Assembly (NCBI GenBank): GCA_018702715.1 | Contig: JABIYQ010000515.1 | Span: forward strand, 1 to 8,628 | DNA from: Desulfobacula sp. | GTDB taxonomy: Bacteria; Desulfobacterota; Desulfobacteria; Desulfobacterales; Desulfobacteraceae | Length of the DNA stretch: 8,628 nucleotides | Direction: 5' to 3' | Shown here: piece after piece, positions 1 through 6,563 of the stretch | How the letters are laid out: every line of letters begins with the position of its first letter | Numbering within the stretch: position 1 is the first letter of the stretch | Program-made: the position numbers and the translations under genes | The notes under the pieces: model-generated | What the model saw: the letters and a program-made list of their open reading frames with translations, nothing else | The model's database searches: none | Told to the model about the DNA's origin: nothing

Positions 1-1217
1 ATTAAATCTGATTTGATCCTGATATTGTTTCCAGTTAAACTTAACTTAGAGCTTACGCCATTCCCCTGATCTGTAAAATCAGCAACAATATCCGATATTA
101 TTTTAGTATCAGCAAATATAAAGCTGTCTTTTTGACGTTGAATACTGCCTTTGCTCAGACTAAGACTGATTTGCCCGCTGGCTTTTAAAAGATTACCATT
201 GAATCTGGCAATAAATTGAGGATCGTTCAAAATTCCTGCAATTGATTCATATTCAAATTCATGGGATTTTATTTTGCGGTTATTTATTCTTAAATCAAAA
301 TAATTATCCTTTTTTAAATCAAGGTTTAAGGAATATTCAATTTGAGTTACAGGCAGCATCTTATGGGAAATACCAAATGAGCCCGTGGCGTTAAGCTTTT
401 GATTGTCGATTAATAAAGTCGTGGACAAATCTTTTAGGGAGGCTTTGATGGGTTGTATAAGGTTTGCCTCTGATAAATTTATTTTCCATTTCATTTTAGG
501 AGAAGTTGTTTCTATATTAAAGTCAACCAGGCCTTTAATTTGTAAGCCATTTACTTTCTTTGAAATAAAGGGGGCAACATGTCCCAGATCAAAAGATTTT
601 CCTTCAACCTTTATAAACTCAACACCCTTTTTCATATCATAGGTGATCTGGGTGCTAATTTTTTCTCCAAACGGATACAGATTTGTTTTTGCAAGGATCT
701 TTTTATCCTTTGAGTGAATTTTTGAAAGCGCATCAAATGGAATTAAAAATTCATTATTAAATGCATTCAATACAATGTTAGAATTCTGCAAAATAATTTT
801 ATCCGGAAGAAGAGCCAAAAATGGCAATTCCTGCACGCTGATTTGATCTTTTGATGGTTTAAAAAATTTTAGTCCATCAATTTTAATTTGATTATTCTTA
901 TCTATACTTGCATTCAGGCTAAGACCGGATACAGTTATTTTATTAAGATGGATTGATGAAAAATTTTTAATATCATAGTCAATGTTTATTGAATCAATTA
1001 AAATTTTCTTATTGATACGAATTTTGGAAACAAATGTATTAAAGATGCCTATTTTTTGTATATCAAATTCAACATCATAGGATTCTGAAATTTTGGCAAG
1101 CCTTTTTTTGATCTGCGGTTCTACAATATTTGTAAGGTTAACCAATAAAAAAAGGCAAACAATTATAAAACCCAGGCAAAGCCATGCCGTTATTGTTATA
1201 ATTTTTTTAAATCGCAT
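1..1217 (-). CDS. AsmA/YdbH-like membrane-anchored envelope protein (partial, C-terminus beyond the window)
   Basis: The minus-strand frame is open from an ATG at 1217 to the window edge, giving 405 residues of a longer protein. It starts with a basic MRFKK segment and one hydrophobic helix at about residues 6-27, as expected for an inner-membrane anchor with the rest in the periplasm. The remainder alternates short polar and hydrophobic strands, with repeated patterns of the 'INKITVSGLSLNASID' and 'GLVDFNIETTSPK' kind. This resembles the beta-rich AsmA/TamB/YdbH group, whose members are linked to lipid transport between the two membranes. YdbH is my best guess from the N-terminal layout (anchor, then 'KISESYDVEFDIQKIGIF'). 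The ATG is the first possible start because a stop lies two codons upstream, at 1221-1223. It overlaps the end of the rhomboid gene by 11 nt, and a GAGG sits about 13 nt upstream inside that gene, so translation is probably coupled. Confidence is high that the gene is real and moderate for the family. A YnbE- or YdbL-like gene downstream would support YdbH but is out of view. Confidence 0.72.
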   Translation of the reverse strand, partial: MRFKKIITITAWLCLGFIIVCLFLLVNLTNIVEPQIKKRLAKISESYDVEFDIQKIGIFNTFVSKIRINKKILIDSINIDYDIKNFSSIHLNKITVSGLSLNASIDKNNQIKIDGLKFFKPSKDQISVQELPFLALLPDKIILQNSNIVLNAFNNEFLIPFDALSKIHSKDKKILAKTNLYPFGEKISTQITYDMKKGVEFIKVEGKSFDLGHVAPFISKKVNGLQIKGLVDFNIETTSPKMKWKINLSEANLIQPIKASLKDLSTTLLIDNQKLNATGSFGISHKMLPVTQIEYSLNLDLKKDNYFDLRINNRKIKSHEFEYESIAGILNDPQFIARFNGNLLKASGQISLSLSKGSIQRQKDSFIFADTKIISDIVADFTDQGNGVSSKLSLTGNNIRIKSDL

Positions 1218-2181
1218 TCTTTATGTTCACCCTCAGATACATGTCCCCTTTTACTCCATTTGGAACAGATTTACCCATTCCGGAAAGTTTTAACCGGGTT
1301 CCCTGTTTTACCCCTGGAGGAATTTTAACCCTGTATAGGGGTTTATAAAAACCCCATGGAATTGTCACCATTTTATTTGTACCCGCAATGGCCTCGATAG
1401 ATGAGATATCAATATTTCCATGGAGATCAGGACCGTTCAGACTGCCTGAAGTAACAACCATCTGAAGCTTTGGGGTATATTTTTTAGTGGTAAACCGGGT
1501 AATTATTTGGTTTGAACCTGTTTGTGGCAAGTTTTTGTTAAGCTTAACCAGTGCAAGCCCTGCAATAAAACCGCCTATGTGTGCCCACCAAGCAATACCC
1601 GATCCTGCGCCAGTGCCTACAGCATTGATAAACTGAATTAAGAACCAGACCCCAAGAAAAATAAAAGCTGGTATTTCAACAAACCAGGGGAAAATGATGA
1701 TTGGGATAACAGTCAAGATTCGTGCTTTTGGATACAGCAGGAAATAAGCTCCCATAACACCTGCTATGGCCCCGCTTGCACCAATGGTGGGGACCATGGA
1801 TACGGGATTCAAAAGAAAATGAAAAAGTCCTGAGATAATGCCGCAAATCAAATAAAACCCCAGGAATCTTAACGCACCGAAATGCTCTTCAACGTTGTCA
1901 CCAAATATATATAAAAACCACATATTTCCAATAAAATGCCAAAAACCGCCATGTAAAAACATATAAGAAAAAATGGAAAATAATTGATTGACCAAAGAAA
2001 AATGCCGCGTCATTTCATGGACCGTATATTTGGCTGGAACCAACCCATAAGAATAAAAAAAGACTTCATTATTAAATCCGATTTGAATCTGCAGAATAAA
2101 TACCAGCACATTAATTCCCATTAGAATATAGGTCACAACAGGGAAACAATTAGAGGGTTGGTTATCTCGGATCGGTATCAT
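1207..2181 (-). CDS. Rhomboid intramembrane serine protease with a C-terminal DnaJ_C-like domain
   Basis: This 324-residue protein has two parts. Residues about 10-215 form a rhomboid protease core in the inner membrane. Hydrophobic helices are visible, with the motif HGGFWHFIGNMWFLYIFG at 77-94 (H82 and N86 in the helix that normally supports the active site), the nucleophile motif GASGAIAG with Ser136, and the partner histidine His201 in AHIGGFIAG. The Ser-His dyad is intact, so it should cleave membrane-spanning helices. After a polar linker (about 215-245), residues about 250-320 match a single DnaJ C-terminal substrate-binding repeat: EAIAGTNKMVTIP, then YRVKIPPGVKQGTRLKLSG, then a GDMYLRV ending. 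No J domain or zinc-finger CxxCxGxG repeats are present. The ATG overlaps the upstream stop as ATGA, and a GGGTGG lies just before it, so it is the second gene of a coupled operon. The rhomboid call is very secure; the DnaJ_C-like tail is a strong motif match read by eye. The substrate is unknown. Confidence 0.93.
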   Translation of the reverse strand: MIPIRDNQPSNCFPVVTYILMGINVLVFILQIQIGFNNEVFFYSYGLVPAKYTVHEMTRHFSLVNQLFSIFSYMFLHGGFWHFIGNMWFLYIFGDNVEEHFGALRFLGFYLICGIISGLFHFLLNPVSMVPTIGASGAIAGVMGAYFLLYPKARILTVIPIIIFPWFVEIPAFIFLGVWFLIQFINAVGTGAGSGIAWWAHIGGFIAGLALVKLNKNLPQTGSNQIITRFTTKKYTPKLQMVVTSGSLNGPDLHGNIDISSIEAIAGTNKMVTIPWGFYKPLYRVKIPPGVKQGTRLKLSGMGKSVPNGVKGDMYLRVNIKNAI

Positions 2182-2996
2182 TTAACCACCCGCAATATAT
2201 GATTTTTTTCAAGATTATGTTTCAATTCTTTTAGAATTTCCATAACTGCATCTTCAATAGTACAATTATCAAGCCCTATCCTAGCGGAGCACTGTTTGAA
2301 AAGTGGCTGATTTTCTATATCAAATCCTAGGCGATGCCTTAAATATTCCAGCATTCCAAAATATAGAATGTTAATATTTTTGGGGTTAAACTTTGCAATA
2401 AAGGTCTTTGTTTTAAGCTTAAGATCCCCACAAATCAATTCAATCGCATCTTCCATCTTTTGGGGGAAGGCCTCTTTAATTATTTCTGAAGAAATGTATT
2501 TTTGAATCATCTTGTCCTGGCCCATATCAAGAAAAAAAAGATAGAGCGTGGTTTCAAGAATCGTTTTTACATCCATGTATATCCAGGGATGGCGGCTCAA
2601 TCTAGGCCCGGCTACATTTAATACATGAATTTGATTTTCCATTATAAAAGATTTTAAAATAATGGCTGCTTCAAACTCCTCACAGCTTAAAAGGTCAATA
2701 TAACAATTGGGTCTGCCCACTACCTTTGCAAAACTTTGGGTAAAGTTGGACCCGCCCGTAAGTTTACCCCGGGAAATAATCACAGTACCATGGGAATCAA
2801 TGATATTTTGTTTTGTTCTTTCCCTGTAATCTTTTGTATCCATTTCCTTTAACTGGTATTTGTCCGGCAAAGGTCCTTGTTCCGTTAAGCGGCCTTTTGG
2901 TATCCATCCGCCATGGTCAATATTGAATTTAATGGCGACATCAAGTGCAGACTGATCGGCTCCGGTTTGTCCGCCTGAAATTATTTTTTTCAACAT
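2178..2996 (-). CDS. Putative molybdenum-carrier (SLOG-type) domain protein with DUF6794-like C-terminus
   Basis: With the ATG at 2996 this encodes 272 residues. The first 155 or so match the 'putative molybdenum carrier' family, a Rossmann-like fold related to the YpsA/LOG nucleotide-binding group. The match includes IISGGQTGADQSALD near the N-terminus (5-19), GGWIPKGR (29-36), GKLTGGSNFT (77-86), and VAGPRLSRHPWIY (128-140). The family name comes from structural similarity; cofactor binding is not proved for most members. Residues about 177-265 (FPQKMEDAIELICGDL, then LYFGMLEYLRHRLGF, then a final EDAVMEILKELKHNL helix) resemble the helical DUF6794 domain; I am less sure of that label. An in-frame TTG at 3011 would add five residues (MDIIK), but homologues usually start right before the KIISGGQTG strand, so I chose the ATG. 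It is the first gene of an operon with the rhomboid gene, overlapping it as ATGA, and has a good promoter about 30 nt upstream. The cellular role is unknown. Confidence 0.85.
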   Translation of the reverse strand: MLKKIISGGQTGADQSALDVAIKFNIDHGGWIPKGRLTEQGPLPDKYQLKEMDTKDYRERTKQNIIDSHGTVIISRGKLTGGSNFTQSFAKVVGRPNCYIDLLSCEEFEAAIILKSFIMENQIHVLNVAGPRLSRHPWIYMDVKTILETTLYLFFLDMGQDKMIQKYISSEIIKEAFPQKMEDAIELICGDLKLKTKTFIAKFNPKNINILYFGMLEYLRHRLGFDIENQPLFKQCSARIGLDNCTIEDAVMEILKELKHNLEKNHILRVVK

Positions 2997-3032
2997 TTTA
3001 ATTATGTCCAACCTTTACAAAAATCCTTTTCT

Positions 3033-3060
3033 ATCATAACAGTAAGGGGTATAACTTCAA
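3033..3060 (-). promoter_or_regulatory. Sigma70-type promoter of the carrier-rhomboid-AsmA operon
   Basis: On the minus strand, TTGAAG (3055-3060) is followed after 16 nt by TATGAT (3033-3038). The -10 box is preceded by TGT, giving an extended -10 (TGnTATGAT). Transcription would start near 3026, about 30 nt before the chosen ATG at 2996 and 15 nt before the alternative TTG at 3011. The placement in the divergent intergenic region fits. This is a pattern match by eye; no start site has been mapped. Confidence 0.5.
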
Positions 3061-3068
3061 TAGTATTT

Positions 3069-3074
3069 TATAAT
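3069..3074 (+). promoter_or_regulatory. Possible -10 box for the HD-domain gene
   Basis: A perfect TATAAT lies 26 nt before the plus-strand ATG at 3101. No TTGACA-like -35 box is found at the expected distance, and there is no TG extension. The surroundings are very AT-rich, so a chance match is quite possible. If real, it would overlap the divergent promoter region and place both transcripts within about 60 nt of each other. Confidence 0.25.
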
Positions 3075-3100
3075 TATTAAAAATTAATAAAGCCTGACCC

Positions 3101-3670
3101 ATGAACGTACCGTCAAAAAAAGAATGTTTTAGATTAATAAAAAAAATGACCATGATGGATCATATTATTGATCATTCCATAATGGTTTCCAATGTGGCAT
3201 TGTTTTTAAGTCTTGAGCTAAAAAAGCATTCTCATGCTATTGATTACAGACTGGCAACTTCCGCTGCATTACTTCATGATATAACAAAAACCAGAAGTTT
3301 TGATACAAAGGAAAATCATTCTGAAACCGGCTGTAGAATGTTAATAGAGCTAGGATATCCTGAAGTAGGGGATGTCATCCGTCAACACGTCATCCTAGAT
3401 TCTTATAGGAATAATTCCTCTGTTTCCGTGCAGGAAATAGTCAATTATTCCGACAAAAGGATATTACATGACAAAGTGGTATCTCTGAATAAAAGACTGG
3501 AATATATAAAAGTACGATATGGGACCAAAATAGAATTTAAAGATCGTATAAAAATCATGTGGAAGAACACTTTAAACCTGGAAAATAAAATTTTTAGTCA
3601 ACTTGATATAAAACCAGATCAATTATCAGCCTGTGTTTCAAAAAAAATTAAAAAGGAAGACTGGATTTAA
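3101..3670 (+). CDS. HD-domain metal-dependent phosphohydrolase
   Basis: This 189-residue soluble protein, with no signal peptide or membrane segment, carries the HD fold over about residues 18-135. The metal-binding residues can be followed in order: H25 (DHSIMVSNVA), H59-D60 (ALLHDITK), H73 (ENHSETG), H96 (IRQHV), and D118 in NYSDKR. The set looks complete, so the protein is probably active as a phosphohydrolase on a nucleotide or phospho-ester; the substrate cannot be read from the sequence. The layout HAEtG-like, xxxRQHV, then EIVxYSDKR resembles the stand-alone HD proteins and the HD half of NTP-transferase/HD fusions. No GGDEF, REC or RelA-type domain is attached. The ATG has no clear ribosome binding site; M16, M18 or M19 are alternatives, but they would cut into the helix before H25. 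It is the only plus-strand gene, divergent from the molybdenum-carrier-like gene and convergent with the dynamin gene, whose stop codon it overlaps. Confidence 0.9.
   Translation: MNVPSKKECFRLIKKMTMMDHIIDHSIMVSNVALFLSLELKKHSHAIDYRLATSAALLHDITKTRSFDTKENHSETGCRMLIELGYPEVGDVIRQHVILDSYRNNSSVSVQEIVNYSDKRILHDKVVSLNKRLEYIKVRYGTKIEFKDRIKIMWKNTLNLENKIFSQLDIKPDQLSACVSKKIKKEDWI
3667..3670. other. Shared TTAA stop overlap of convergent genes
   Basis: The palindrome TTAA holds both stop codons: TAA of the HD gene at 3668-3670 on the plus strand, and TAA of the dynamin-like gene at 3669-3667 on the minus strand. There is no intergenic space and no hairpin with a T-run around it, so each transcript must run into the antisense of its neighbour unless Rho-dependent termination acts. 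Confidence 0.9.
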
Positions 3671-5886
3671 GATTTTGATATTTTAGAGCAAGATGCAATG
3701 TCACAGGACAGGCTTTTAATTTTATATTTTATAGCCTGTACTTTCTTTCTTTGCTCTTTTTTTTCATCATTTTTTAAATAAAAAAGTTTATCCATTTCCT
3801 CTTTAAAAAACTGATATTGCTTGAATTGTTCTTTTGTCTTTTCTTTAAAATCTCTTGTGGCAGCCTCAATCAACGGGAAAAAATATCCTGTTTTCAAATT
3901 CATGTGGTATTGTTCAAATTGATCTATTATTATTTTTTGGTTTTCTTTTTTTATTTTTAAGGCTGCTGTTTTTAATCCAGGAGAAAATGAAACACCAGAT
4001 TTGCGGTTAAATAATGCAGACAATATTTGGGACAGGGTCTGCAGGCTAAAACCGGTGAATACATTGGTCTTGATTCTTTTTGTATATTTTGCCTCAAAAA
4101 TTATGGATGGCAAATTAAGACCCATTATTTTTTTTATATTACCAATATCAACAGACGTCTTAAAATCAACTTTGGGATGAGTCAATTTTGAGTCGGTTTC
4201 AAACTGTGAATAGTGTTCGGGTTTTAACAAGTCGATCTGGTATGAATCAAATAAAGATTGAAAATATAAAGTTATTTTTGCTTCCTGGTCTTGAACAAAT
4301 CTTTTTAATTCGGGTTTAACTTCCTCTATAACAAATAAGTCTAACCCGCGTTTAAAGTCCTGAAACATTAAATACAAAATTTGATTAAAGCCTGATGCAT
4401 TTGTCTTTGATTTATATTTTTCCACATCAAGGACCATTGTCAGAATATGGTTCTGAACCTTTTGTAAGATGGCTTTGTCATCATGGATAAACATATTTTT
4501 TAAATTGGATTCAATGTCCTGTTTTAAACCTTTGACAACTCCTTTAAAGGAATTGTCAACAATAGCTTCCAAACGGATGGAATTGTTAACTACATTATCC
4601 AAAGTCTTTTTTGCAGATTCTTCCTTTGCCTTGTCAAAAGAAAGCAAATCAAGATAAATATCAATCTTTTGATCCAATTGGTCAATTATAATATCAAGAC
4701 GTTTCAAATGATTTGAGATTAAAATCTCATGCCTGTTTTTATCTATGACTTGTTTAAACAAAGAATTAAATTCTTGAGTTTTCATGTCACAGTATTGAAC
4801 AATTTTTTTTTCTTCCTGCCAAAATTTTAATCGGTTTTTATCTTTTTTATTTAATTTGGATTCAAGATTTAAAAAAAGATTATATAGCGAAGAAAAAGAA
4901 AATATTTGAGGATGAATCTCTAAAAAGTCAAGGGTCTGTTGAATGCTTGTTTCTATTTTTATCAAATCATCAAGATTTTCATGCTCAGTTAAATCACAAT
5001 TATTGATAAAAATAATATTTTCGAGAAGCCCTAAATTTTTAATTTGATTTAAAAACGTAATATCCGACTGTCTTAATCCGATTCGAGAACTGATGCAATA
5101 GATAATCAAATTTGATGATTCAAGATAAGTTAAAATCTGCTCCAGCTGAGCCGGATCAGTTGAATCAGCTCCCTGGCAATCGGCAATTTCCAAATTGGGA
5201 TCCAATGATTTACCAAAAACATCAATGCAGACATCCTTTAAGTAAAATGCAATATTCGGATCAGAAGTATAGGCCTTATGTTTATCAAACTCTCTTGATT
5301 TAAAACGGATAATGTTCTCATCAGCATTAACCAGGTCCTTGCATTTGTCAAACCCTAAAATTGCATATTTAATTAATAGGATTTCAGGTCGTATTTGAGC
5401 CTTTTTATCTGGGAAATCTTGAATAAGGGTTTGATATGCTTTTTTTAGATAATTTCTGTCATTTTTTCTTCTGATATCAAAATTGTTCAATAATTTATTG
5501 TCTGTTCCTTCATCTGGAAAAAACAATAAAGCGTTTTGTATTTGAAAATTTATGTCATCCCAGGATTTAAAATAAAAGGTTGCCTGGTTTTTCCTCCCCT
5601 TTCGAATTCTTGTGGTAATCGAGGTGATAACCCCTGCCCCTCTCTTAACCAATTCCTTTCCAACCAGGGAATTTACAAAGGTACTTTTCCCAGATTTAAT
5701 AACACCGACAACAGCTATTTTCAGTCGCCCTTCACTGATATATTCCGGAATCCTGCGACAGTTTGTTTTGTATGTATTAAATGATTGATCCCACAATTGC
5801 GGGATATCTTCCACCAATTGAAAAATAATTAGTGCATCCTTAACTATTTTTTCAATTGAATTTTTTGAGATTGTTTTATGTGTCAT
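3667..5886 (-). CDS. Bacterial dynamin-like GTPase
   Basis: This is a 739-residue large GTPase. The G domain lies at about residues 50-335: G1/Walker A GVIKSGKST (61-69), a switch I threonine in VITSITTRI (87-94), G3 DCQG (236-239), and NNCD (295-298) at the G4 position. G4 is normally N/TKxD; here the lysine is absent but the specificity aspartate D298 is kept. Residues about 340-580 and 640-739 are long, charged, mostly helical stretches, as in the stalk of dynamin-family proteins. Residues about 585-640, with mixed hydrophobic and basic side chains, could be a membrane-contact tip. No clear transmembrane helix is seen, unlike some bacterial dynamins that carry a hydrophobic paddle. The family remodels membranes with GTP; the role here is unknown. 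The ATG at 5886 lies 20 nt after the UPF0301 stop but has no obvious Shine-Dalgarno, so translation may depend on its neighbour. The gene ends on a TTAA shared with the HD gene. It looks more AT-rich than manC. Confidence 0.9.
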   Translation of the reverse strand: MTHKTISKNSIEKIVKDALIIFQLVEDIPQLWDQSFNTYKTNCRRIPEYISEGRLKIAVVGVIKSGKSTFVNSLVGKELVKRGAGVITSITTRIRKGRKNQATFYFKSWDDINFQIQNALLFFPDEGTDNKLLNNFDIRRKNDRNYLKKAYQTLIQDFPDKKAQIRPEILLIKYAILGFDKCKDLVNADENIIRFKSREFDKHKAYTSDPNIAFYLKDVCIDVFGKSLDPNLEIADCQGADSTDPAQLEQILTYLESSNLIIYCISSRIGLRQSDITFLNQIKNLGLLENIIFINNCDLTEHENLDDLIKIETSIQQTLDFLEIHPQIFSFSSLYNLFLNLESKLNKKDKNRLKFWQEEKKIVQYCDMKTQEFNSLFKQVIDKNRHEILISNHLKRLDIIIDQLDQKIDIYLDLLSFDKAKEESAKKTLDNVVNNSIRLEAIVDNSFKGVVKGLKQDIESNLKNMFIHDDKAILQKVQNHILTMVLDVEKYKSKTNASGFNQILYLMFQDFKRGLDLFVIEEVKPELKRFVQDQEAKITLYFQSLFDSYQIDLLKPEHYSQFETDSKLTHPKVDFKTSVDIGNIKKIMGLNLPSIIFEAKYTKRIKTNVFTGFSLQTLSQILSALFNRKSGVSFSPGLKTAALKIKKENQKIIIDQFEQYHMNLKTGYFFPLIEAATRDFKEKTKEQFKQYQFFKEEMDKLFYLKNDEKKEQRKKVQAIKYKIKSLSCDIASCSKISKS

Positions 5887-5906
5887 GATTTTAGCATAAG
5901 AAAATT

Positions 5907-6434
5907 TTATATCATCATCAATGCTTTCTCATATTTCAAATCAGTACCTGTTGAAAAAATAATTTCTTTAGATAAAGGGCAGGTCAACCAGGCTGAATCA
6001 CTCAATTCATTATCCAATTGCATGGGCCCCCATCCTGCACATCCCAGTATCACCATAAAGGACTTAGGGCCTTTTTGAAGAGCAATAGCCTCAAGGATAT
6101 CCCTTGAATTACTCAAGGCCAATTTGTCAGTAACTCTTAAACTTTCATTCCACTCAAAGGGAAGGCCATGGAGAACAAAGACTCCACTTGGCTGGACCGG
6201 TCCGCCAAGATATATTTCAAGGCTATCAACACTCTTGTCACATTTTATTTCCAAATCCTCAAACAATTCCCTTCCTGTAAGAAGCGGATGTACCTTATTT
6301 ATAATAAAACCAAGGGCACCGAATTCATTATGTTCACACATGCATGTCACAGTCTGGGAAAAATTGGGATCTGGAAGCCCGGGTATTGCAAGGAGAAATT
6401 TTCCTTTCATGCTTTGTGAGATTTCATCTGTCAT
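5907..6434 (-). CDS. UPF0301 (AlgH/YqgE) family protein
   Basis: This 175-residue cytosolic protein matches UPF0301 along its length. It has FLLAIPGLPDPNFSQTV (13-29) followed by CEHNEFGALGFIINK (33-47), then YLGGPVQPSGVFVLHG (75-90), and LGCAGWGPMQLDNEL (130-144) with the AWL that usually follows. Family members are often called AlgH from an old link with alginate regulation in Pseudomonas, but a biochemical function is not settled. I start it at the ATG at 6434 because GGAG (6442-6445) lies 7 nt upstream. An in-frame TTG at 6440 would add two residues but would sit directly against that GGAG. The C-terminus is a little short compared with proteobacterial relatives, which is within the family's range. 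It is probably cotranscribed with the dynamin-like gene 20 nt downstream and has its own upstream gap of 129 nt. Confidence 0.93.
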   Translation of the reverse strand: MTDEISQSMKGKFLLAIPGLPDPNFSQTVTCMCEHNEFGALGFIINKVHPLLTGRELFEDLEIKCDKSVDSLEIYLGGPVQPSGVFVLHGLPFEWNESLRVTDKLALSNSRDILEAIALQKGPKSFMVILGCAGWGPMQLDNELSDSAWLTCPLSKEIIFSTGTDLKYEKALMMI

Positions 6435-6441
6435 GTACAAG

Positions 6442-6445
6442 CTCC
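6442..6445 (-). promoter_or_regulatory. Ribosome binding site deciding the UPF0301 start
   Basis: GGAG on the minus strand is 7 nt before the ATG at 6434 and only 1 nt before the alternative TTG at 6440. The spacing therefore selects the ATG. Confidence 0.7.
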
Positions 6446-6528
6446 ATACTTAATTAGGGTATTACAACCATTTGGTATGCATATTTAGTAAAAAAACAGT
6501 GTTAAATATTTTTATTTGCTTTGCAATA

Positions 6529-6546
6529 GTTTTTGTCATCAAAAAC
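6529..6546. repeat. Perfect inverted repeat (7-bp stem, 4-nt loop) downstream of manC
   Basis: GTTTTTG and CAAAAAC flank a TCAT loop. The hairpin starts about 17 nt after the manC stop. The stem is A/T-rich and no T-run follows on either strand, so it is a poor intrinsic terminator. It may be a weak terminator, a transcript-end stabiliser, or chance in AT-rich DNA. Confidence 0.35.
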
Positions 6547-6563
6547 CTGTTTTATAGTAAAGA

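Larger units (their letters stand above)
6435..6563. other. Intergenic region between manC and the UPF0301 gene
   Basis: This 129-nt AT-rich gap separates two minus-strand genes. It holds the UPF0301 ribosome binding site and a small hairpin at 6529-6546. Possible promoter pieces on the minus strand exist (for example TTAACA at 6500-6505), but none has a convincing -10 at the right distance. Whether manC reads through or a new transcript begins here cannot be decided from the sequence. Confidence 0.45.

Noticed and set aside
403..642. Plus-strand open frame of 79 codons
   Set aside because: It is antisense to the continuous AsmA/YdbH-like frame, which has a start, coupling to the upstream gene and family-like sequence.
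2997..3011. TTG start giving five extra residues on the molybdenum-carrier-like protein
   Set aside because: Family members normally begin just before the KIISGGQTG strand, and an ATG lies exactly there; the TTG remains a lesser alternative.
3667..5886. Dynamin-like gene, HD gene and SLOG-type gene as one antiphage defence island
   Set aside because: Each family has members in defence systems, but these genes sit in different transcription units, with no nuclease, TIR, toxin or mobile-element signs nearby.
6124..6453. Plus-strand open frame of 109 codons opposite the UPF0301 gene
   Set aside because: It lies almost wholly antisense to a well-conserved gene and its translation shows no recognisable domain.
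6478..6505. TTAACA with TATGCA as a UPF0301 promoter
   Set aside because: The -10 matches the consensus at only three positions; too weak in such AT-rich DNA.
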